From DATDMG01 sp036518955 (GTDB taxonomy: Bacteria > Actinomycetota > Actinomycetes > Actinomycetales > Kineosporiaceae): DNA of 8,877 nucleotides. The notes beneath the pieces were generated by a model. It made no database searches, was not told where the DNA came from, and saw nothing but the letters and a program-made list of their open reading frames with translations. Shown piece by piece: positions 6,101 through 8,877 of the stretch (positions are counted from its first letter, which is position 1; every line of letters starts with the position of its first letter). The position numbers were made by a program, and so were the translations under genes. The stretch spans positions 1 through 8,877 of the forward strand of contig DATDMG010000261.1 in the NCBI GenBank assembly GCA_036518955.1. The letters are read 5' to 3'.

Positions 6101-6503
6101 AGATGCCGACACCGAACTGCCCGCCAAGCCCGAGGCCGTTGCCACTGGCCGGCGCTTCTGCTCCAGCATGCTGCGGGCGTGGCAATGCAGCGACCTCGAC
6201 GACACGGCCCAGCTCCTGACCTCCGAACTGCTCACCAACGCGATCCGCTACGCCACCGGCCCGGTGCGCCTGCGTATGTACCGGACCCGCCAACAGCTCA
6301 CGATCGAGGTCACGGACCACACCTCTGCCCTGCCCCAGCGAGCCCAGGCCGAGAGCCTGGACGAGACCGGACGTGGCCTCCTGCTGATCGACACCCTGGC
6401 CACCGACTGGGGCTGCTCGCGCACCCAGGCTGGCGGCAAGACGGTCTGGTTCACCCTCGCCGACTCCGCGCCTGGGGGAGGGGACCGGTGCGGCTACGGC
6501 TAA
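3132..6503 (+). CDS. Membrane PAS-PAS-GAF SpoIIE-type phosphatase fused to an RsbW-like ATPase
   Basis: The 1123-residue protein is a complete signalling chain. Residues 27-300 form a membrane sensor of about eight helices, with motifs RPNTAVALLLLSAALYL and SDWGIDQILF seen in membrane domains of histidine kinases and cyclases. PAS 1 spans about 316-428 and PAS 2 about 442-557 (ILVPEPLHRRH); a GAF-like domain follows (566-750). The SpoIIE/RsbU PP2C domain (760-985) has GGDWFD (Asp788), VGDVMGRG (Asp806), CSAGHLP, YTDGLIE (Asp923) and EDDVTLLL (Asp975), so the metal site looks intact. The C-terminal GHKL ATPase (1000-1110) has the N-box ELLTNAIRYA (Glu1032, Asn1036), Asp1062 and GRGLLLID. By family knowledge the phosphatase would dephosphorylate an anti-anti-sigma (STAS) protein and the ATPase would act as its kinase or bind a sigma factor. 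Neither partner is encoded nearby, so the target is unknown. Start chosen from AGGGG before the GTG. The gene appears monocistronic; the last 14 residues are low-complexity. Confidence 0.93.
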   Translation: MSDEVMGGGRVLLPRAQRMRGSSRRVVSALILLSGVIPAGTLLAWMFASDVHRPAAAVLALRPNTAVALLLLSAALYLVGGAAGWGGARLAGVSAGLGGLIGSATLGEYVTGSDWGIDQILFRVGIVDLGGPAPARMAAATALTLALLGAGMLALLGGLCSGRAAWVYAGQVLALAALAVVLIRFYGLIYDLPQLERFSNNYTAMAPQTVAALACLSIGLLFRRADAGLAGLLTADTATALFARLTFAAAFVIPPLLGWLRLIGERAGLYGTEVGIALLVTGNVLFLIVVCLGASAVAGRVERGRLAAEVAGQRYRLLQTLMDHSPAAMFVKDLQGRYLAVNERFVRQFAPSRPALVGLTTDEVFDAGAAELICRNDQSVIRTERAMQFEDAIGVDGTPHHFLTEVFPLRQGGVMTAICGICTDITPRVAAERERERLNQRFQMLVEAAPDAMIISDGRGRIVLVNHEAVRMFGYAREELIGQRVEILVPEPLHRRHAAHRRSYAEAPLARPMGEDLDLVGRAKDGHEIPVEVRLGPIDLDADGYLMCAVVRDATDRRRREQRRRLALELSSQLSASLDVKVLAGTLAQGMVPELADVALIDLVERDPAGSTPLLRRVAQAVDPRHGRLAASPAAVSPAAVLEATPDHPASLACLTSRPTPLPELTESTLAGLGLDEPLRALLSPGTADGEAARGIVVPLSAHGQVLAVLTLLQCGQPPPYPPEDVDWLVGVADRAAMAIASALMYAEQQHVALTLQRALMGSPADLEGLDVAYRYLPAGQERGVGGDWFDVVDLGDGRVGMLVGDVMGRGLEASSVMGRLRSAANALARTGMSPGELMTVLDTMVGDLPDQFVTCAYLVLDSRLGQLHLCSAGHLPVLVVEPDATVRWEAGSPELPLGIGDGPYRHITLPLPPGASLVLYTDGLIENRQADIESRIVFLADALHRAFDVLPDLEGIADHILGSALAHVHSPEDDVTLLLARPTDEGLAQDADTELPAKPEAVATGRRFCSSMLRAWQCSDLDDTAQLLTSELLTNAIRYATGPVRLRMYRTRQQLTIEVTDHTSALPQRAQAESLDETGRGLLLIDTLATDWGCSRTQAGGKTVWFTLADSAPGGGDRCGYG
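5024..5053 (+). repeat. Perfect 15-bp in-frame tandem duplication
   Basis: GTCACCGGCCGCTGT occurs twice back to back (5024-5038 and 5039-5053). In the protein it gives SPAAV-SPAAV at about residues 632-641, in what is likely a surface loop of the GAF-like domain. Perfect identity, including third positions, suggests a recent replication-slippage duplication that preserves the frame. Confidence 0.9.
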
Positions 6504-6511
6504 ATTGGTGA

Positions 6512-6955
6512 TCTTGTGAGCCCAAGCGGGCCAGCGACCGGGAGAAGACCCGCGGCCGTCGATACCAACTCGTCGCCGTCAACGCGGCCAGCGGGCAGGT
6601 CGCCTGGCTCGACGCCCGCCACAGGTCGCATGTGCACGTCGAGGACGACGTCAAGCAGGCCAAGGCGATCGGGATGAACCGGTGGCCATCACGACACTGG
6701 AAGGTCAACGTCGCCTGGATCGCCGTGGTCGCCCTGGCCGCCAGCCTGCTGGCCGCCTTCCGGCACCTCGGCCTGCCCGACGGCGACCTGCGCAAGGCCT
6801 CGATCGCCACCCTGCGGTTCCGACTCTTCGAGGTCCCAGGACGGATCACCTACGGGCAACGCAAGACCTGGCTGCACCTGCCCGCCGACCGGCCCTGGAC
6901 CACCGACCTCACCACCGCCTGGCAGACCGTCAAGCACCTGCCGATCCCGACCTGA
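6512..6955 (+). pseudogene. IS1380-family transposase, C-terminal fragment
   Basis: About 147 codons in one plus-strand frame encode GRRYQLVAVNAASGQVAWLD, ARHRSHVHVEDDVKQAKAIG, the NRWPSRHWKVNVAWIAVVAL segment, then LRFRLFEVPGRITYGQRKTW and a natural stop at 6953-6955. The ARHRxHxxVED...K..G block and the SRHxxVNxAW...ALAA..LA motif are typical of the C-terminal third of actinobacterial IS1380 transposases, and the Glu of VED is likely the last catalytic acid. The N-terminal two thirds, including the first catalytic Asp residues, are absent and the frame has no start codon of its own before the ATG at 6632. The remnant starts only about eight bases after the phosphatase stop codon, so the insertion or deletion event reached the very end of that gene. 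Confidence 0.85.
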
Positions 6956-7154
6956 CCCAGACCCCGACCGTCCCGACGACCCAGGAGAACACCCGGCACG
7001 TGGAACCCGGCGCCACCGACGCGACAGTCGATCCACCTCCCTGCCCACCGAACGGCCGTTGCCTTATCCAACGCCTGCACTCTGGTGATGCAGACGAACC
7101 AACGCAACGGCCACTCCCACGATCCGCAAGATCGGCGACGCACCCCACCCCTAC
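6956..7154. other. Region after the IS1380 remnant, no gene recognised
   Basis: These 199 bases probably contain the outer end of the IS1380 remnant, but no terminal inverted repeat could be matched because the other end of the element is missing. Open frames here read as Pro/Thr/Arg-rich sequence with no family features. Confidence 0.3.
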
Positions 7155-7322
7155 GCCTGCAGCAGGAATGACGGCTGACAAGAGCAGCCGGTATGCTTTG
7201 AGGACCCACGACGGACTCTTGCCCTCTTTCACCAGCGCAGCCGTCCACTTTCCGACGGCAATGGGCTTCACCTCGTGCAGTGGCCGTTTGCCGAACACCG
7301 GGAGAATCGCCAGCTCCGGGGA
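7155..7322 (-). pseudogene. Tyrosine integrase fragment (core-binding domain)
   Basis: The minus strand encodes RLSPELAILPVFGKRPLHEV, KPIAVGKWTAALVKEGKSPS and WVLKAYRLLLSAVIPAAG. This matches the pattern of the SAM-like N-terminal DNA-binding domain of actinophage and integrative-element tyrosine recombinases: 'hxPxFGxxPLxxVTPxxVxxWVxxLxxxGxSPxxVxxAYRLLxxVxxAAV'. After AVIPAAG the frame becomes Val/Gly-rich nonsense, and there is no catalytic domain (no R...HxxR...Y). The N-terminal arm-binding part is also not visible. It is a relic of an integrated phage or conjugative element. The call rests on about 56 residues. Confidence 0.6.
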
Positions 7323-7364
7323 GAGCCGTGATGACCGGAGACGGTCGAGTCCGGTCAGGGCCGG

Positions 7365-7406
7365 GACCACTGGAAAAGGACCCGCAAGGGCACCTCGCCA
7401 GTGGTC
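7365..7406. repeat. 9-bp inverted repeat GACCACTGG / CCAGTGGTC
   Basis: GACCACTGG (7365-7373) and CCAGTGGTC (7398-7406) are perfect inverted copies separated by 24 bases. The pair lies just upstream of the integrase fragment on that gene's strand. It could be a regulator or recombinase binding site, or a weak hairpin. No function can be shown from the sequence. Confidence 0.4.
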
Positions 7407-7559
7407 TACCGGTGCGGCGGAGCCGGGAAGACCCGGTCCAAGACGCGCTCACAGCGGAGGCCTTCGTGCCGACCCGGTCCCGGACAAGTCGGCATCGCGC
7501 CAGGCCGGCGCCGGGTACAGCGGCGGCCCCGGCTCGTAGCGTGGGCGAGGCCCGATGGT
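7407..7559. other. Region before the protease leader, no gene recognised
   Basis: This stretch should hold the promoter of the protease gene, but no confident -35/-10 pair is visible. Plus-strand frames read as Arg/Pro-rich sequence and end or run into the protease frame without family features. It may include further degraded integrase-element sequence. Confidence 0.3.
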
Positions 7560-7584
7560 CCCCCGAGCACGCCGTGCTCGGGGG
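7560..7584 (+). promoter_or_regulatory. Perfect 11-bp hairpin in the leader of the protease gene
   Basis: CCCCCGAGCAC (7560-7570) and GTGCTCGGGGG (7574-7584) pair perfectly over 11 bp around a GCC loop, giving a very stable GC-rich hairpin that ends 30 bases before the protease ATG. If transcription starts upstream it would form in the 5' leader as a stabilising or attenuating structure. If it starts between the hairpin and the gene, the hairpin would be a U-less terminator insulating the gene from upstream reading. As DNA it could also be a dimer-binding palindrome. Confidence 0.6.
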
Positions 7585-7605
7585 CACCAAGAGAACCCGG
7601 AAGAC

Positions 7606-7609
7606 GAGG
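7606..7609 (+). promoter_or_regulatory. Ribosome binding site GAGG that fixes the protease start
   Basis: GAGG sits five bases before the ATG at 7615. The frame is open further upstream to a GTG or ATG at about 7555, but that extension is the coding reading of the hairpin and has no ribosome site. The ATG at 7615 also gives a normal signal-peptide length. Confidence 0.55.
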
Positions 7610-7614
7610 CGCAC

Positions 7615-8454
7615 ATGACGTTCGACGGGGAAGCACTCGGCAGGCCGGACCGACACCCGCGCCTCGCGCAGCGACCCTGGCGGGGCCGGGCACTCTGGAC
7701 GACGCTGGCACTCGTGGCGATGCTGGGGCTGCTGGTGGGCGGGCCGGCCACCCGCAGCTCAGCGATCATCAACGGAAACACTCCGGACGCTGCGCCGTCC
7801 TGGGCCGTGAACCTGCTCTCCTGGGATGGCCAGGAGCTTGCCCCGCAGTGTAGCGGGGTACTGATCGCGCCGAATCTGATCCTGACCGTGGCGCACTGCG
7901 AAGTGGTGGGGAAGAATCCAGGCTTCGCCTACATCGGCCGGGCAAACCCGAACCCCACCTCCACCGGGGCAGCGGAGTGGGTCGTGGCCGCCTACCCGCA
8001 CTCCTCCGAGGACCTTGCCGTGGCGCAACTGCGCGAACCCGTCCAGCTGATACCTATCAAGATCAGCTCGGACGACGCGGCAGGCAATACACGCCACATC
8101 CCTTACACTGTTTACGGGTACGGAAAGACCAAAGACCTGACCCAGCCAGGGGGGATCGACGGGATTCTTCGTCGGGCCGTGGGGCTCATCGCTGCGTGCC
8201 CGCCGGACGCGAAGGTGCTTCCACCGGACTTCTGCCTGACGTCGCCCAGTATCCAGGCGCCCTGTTCAGGCGACTCGGGCGGACCGCTGGTGAATCCTGA
8301 CGGCGAATTGGTTGGCATCTCCAAAGGCGTCCTCCACCCGAGCGGAAAGGCGACATGCCTGGGGTCGTATTGGCGGACCGTGGCCACGGGAGGCTCGATG
8401 CGAGCCTGGATCCAGCAGATGATCGACGCGCACGGGCAAAGCACGGCACGTTGA
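7615..8454 (+). CDS. Secreted S1-family (chymotrypsin-fold) serine protease
   Basis: The 279-residue product has a long basic N-region (1-26), a hydrophobic core (about 28-44) and a likely signal peptidase site at RSSA-IINGN (after Ala50). The mature chain would start IINGN, the equivalent of the IVGG N-terminus that activates chymotrypsin-fold enzymes by insertion, so no separate propeptide is evident. The catalytic triad is complete: His94 (LTVAHC), Asp133 (SEDLAVAQL) and Ser221 (CSGDSGGPLV), with Asp220 placed to bind the new N-terminus. Six Cys (79, 95, 195, 207, 217, 248) fit three disulfides. The residue at the trypsin Asp189 position appears to be Ala215, so strict Arg/Lys specificity is not expected. 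Such enzymes are common extracellular proteases in Streptomyces. The gene stands alone between hairpins at 7560-7584 and 8486-8508, with no inhibitor or partner gene nearby. Substrate unknown. Confidence 0.92.
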   Translation: MTFDGEALGRPDRHPRLAQRPWRGRALWTTLALVAMLGLLVGGPATRSSAIINGNTPDAAPSWAVNLLSWDGQELAPQCSGVLIAPNLILTVAHCEVVGKNPGFAYIGRANPNPTSTGAAEWVVAAYPHSSEDLAVAQLREPVQLIPIKISSDDAAGNTRHIPYTVYGYGKTKDLTQPGGIDGILRRAVGLIAACPPDAKVLPPDFCLTSPSIQAPCSGDSGGPLVNPDGELVGISKGVLHPSGKATCLGSYWRTVATGGSMRAWIQQMIDAHGQSTAR

Positions 8455-8485
8455 CGCCGCCGGGTGAAATCATGGTTCTCCTCGA

Positions 8486-8508
8486 GCATCTACGCCTACC
8501 GTAGATGC
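8486..8508 (+). terminator. 9-bp hairpin after the protease gene, likely terminator
   Basis: GCATCTACG (8486-8494) and CGTAGATGC (8500-8508) form a perfect 9-bp stem with a CCTAC loop, 31 bases after the protease stop codon. Position and symmetry suggest a transcription terminator without a U-tract, as is frequent in actinomycetes. The recognisable pseudogene to the right begins at its right arm, so it could instead be a junction or IS end. Confidence 0.5.
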
Positions 8509-8745
8509 AGGCCGTGGCCCGCACCGCTACCTGCCGGAGGAGTACACCGCCGACATCGACCTGTCGGTGCTGCAGTCGGGCCAGGACGTGGTCGTCCGCG
8601 GCGCCGGACTGGCCTTCATCGACCTCATGGTGCTGGTGACGCAGGGTCGTGGCGGGAGTTCGCGCAGGACGGCAACGCGCTCGTCTACCACCCGTCCGGC
8701 TGTTCGTCGGCTCCCGGCGCCAGGTACGCCAAGGCGCCAGGTGCG
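8507..8745 (+). pseudogene. FAD/NAD(P)-binding protein fragment with frameshifts
   Basis: The plus strand encodes HRYLPEEYTADIDLSVLQSG, then QDVVVRGAGLAFIDLMVLVT and QGRGG. The VVVRGxGLxFIDLxxLLTxGRGG block is characteristic of the NAD_binding_9-type FAD/NAD(P)-binding oxidoreductase-like proteins of actinobacteria. At about 8654-8656 the frame shifts by one; the next frame gives EFAQDGNALVYHPSG up to 8700. A second break there moves to a third frame with LFVGSRR (8700-8720), also expected in the family. Both ends are missing, including the N-terminal nucleotide-binding motif. It is therefore a decayed internal piece of a gene normally several hundred codons long. The window ends before any further part could be confirmed. 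Confidence 0.65.
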
Positions 8746-8749
8746 CCAA
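8716..8749. repeat. 17-bp tandem repeat, one mismatch
   Basis: GGCGCCAGGTACGCCAA (8716-8732) is followed at once by GGCGCCAGGTGCGCCAA (8733-8749). It starts where the recognisable oxidoreductase fragment ends, so it may be part of the decay or a junction scar. Only two copies are present and there are no spacers, so it is not a CRISPR array. Confidence 0.75.
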
Positions 8750-8877
8750 TGTGGTGCGGTCCAGGACGTTGGCCAGGCTGGCGGTGGCCGCCGTCCAGAC
8801 CTTGGCGAGGGTCGCTGCGCCGGCGGTGCTGGCGCCGGAGCGGCGCTCGTGCTGGTCGAGGGGGCCGTCGAGGATGC
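8750..8877. other. Right-edge region, unassigned
   Basis: No family is recognised. On the minus strand a frame is open from the window edge (LDQHERRSGASTAGAATLAK, then VWTAATASLANVLDRTT) and has an Ala/Thr-rich helical composition that could be the part of a gene entering from the right. On the plus strand the frame following LFVGSRR is Arg-rich and unconvincing. The stretch is too short to decide. Confidence 0.25.

Noticed and set aside
5741..6511. Plus-strand open frame of 256 codons overlapping the end of the sensor gene
   Set aside because: Arg/Pro/His-rich shadow frame opposite well-conserved PP2C and ATPase motifs in the true frame.
7407..7500. Possible N-terminal integrase sequence on the plus strand (VYRCGGAGKTRSKTRS)
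   Set aside because: It faintly resembles the basic start of phage integrases, but it is on the opposite strand from the clear integrase fragment and degrades at once into Arg/Pro-rich sequence.
7555..7614. Upstream start for the protease
   Set aside because: It would translate the perfect hairpin, adds an Arg-rich stretch before the signal peptide and lacks a ribosome site; the ATG at 7615 has GAGG.
1..8877. tRNA or rRNA genes
   Set aside because: No cloverleaf with a T-loop GTTCGANTC pattern and no rRNA-like segment was seen on either strand by eye.

Overview
The window is very GC-rich, with strong third-position G/C codon bias, GTG starts and purine-rich ribosome binding sites. Together with the protein types seen, this points to a filamentous actinomycete (Streptomyces or a relative such as Streptosporangiales). 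It looks like an accessory region, perhaps a chromosome arm or a plasmid: two intact genes of recognisable function sit in a field of transposase, integrase and metabolic gene debris. Identifications come from reading the sequence only; no database search was run.

Left part (1-1344): an unassigned stretch with a palindromic operator-like site (159-172), a small hypothetical gene that appears frameshifted (230-498, +), and a small coiled-coil protein on the opposite strand (634-1005, -). The two genes converge on a possible hairpin terminator.

IS graveyard (1345-2614, -): read 5' to 3' on the minus strand, it holds the N-terminal half of an ISKra4-type transposase, an unrecognised coding-like segment, the DDE core of an IS982-type transposase (two of three catalytic acids left) and the C-terminal tail of an ISAzo13-type transposase. 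The last two are joined in frame.

Centre (3132-6503, +): a 1123-residue membrane sensor with an N-terminal multi-helix membrane domain, two PAS domains, a GAF-like domain, a SpoIIE/RsbU-type PP2C phosphatase and a C-terminal RsbW/SpoIIAB-like ATPase. It carries phosphatase and anti-sigma-kinase-like modules of a partner-switch system in one chain, but no sigma factor or STAS antagonist gene is next to it. A minus-strand G-quadruplex motif lies just upstream, and an IS1380-type transposase remnant (6512-6955) begins a few bases after its stop.

Right part (6956-8877): a minus-strand fragment of a tyrosine integrase (7155-7322), then a secreted chymotrypsin-fold serine protease (7615-8454, +). 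The protease is bracketed by a perfect 11-bp hairpin in its leader and a perfect 9-bp hairpin after its stop. A frame-broken FAD/NAD(P)-binding protein fragment and a short tandem repeat follow.

No pathway links the genes. The phosphatase sensor and the protease look like independent survivors in a region shaped by repeated insertion and deletion.
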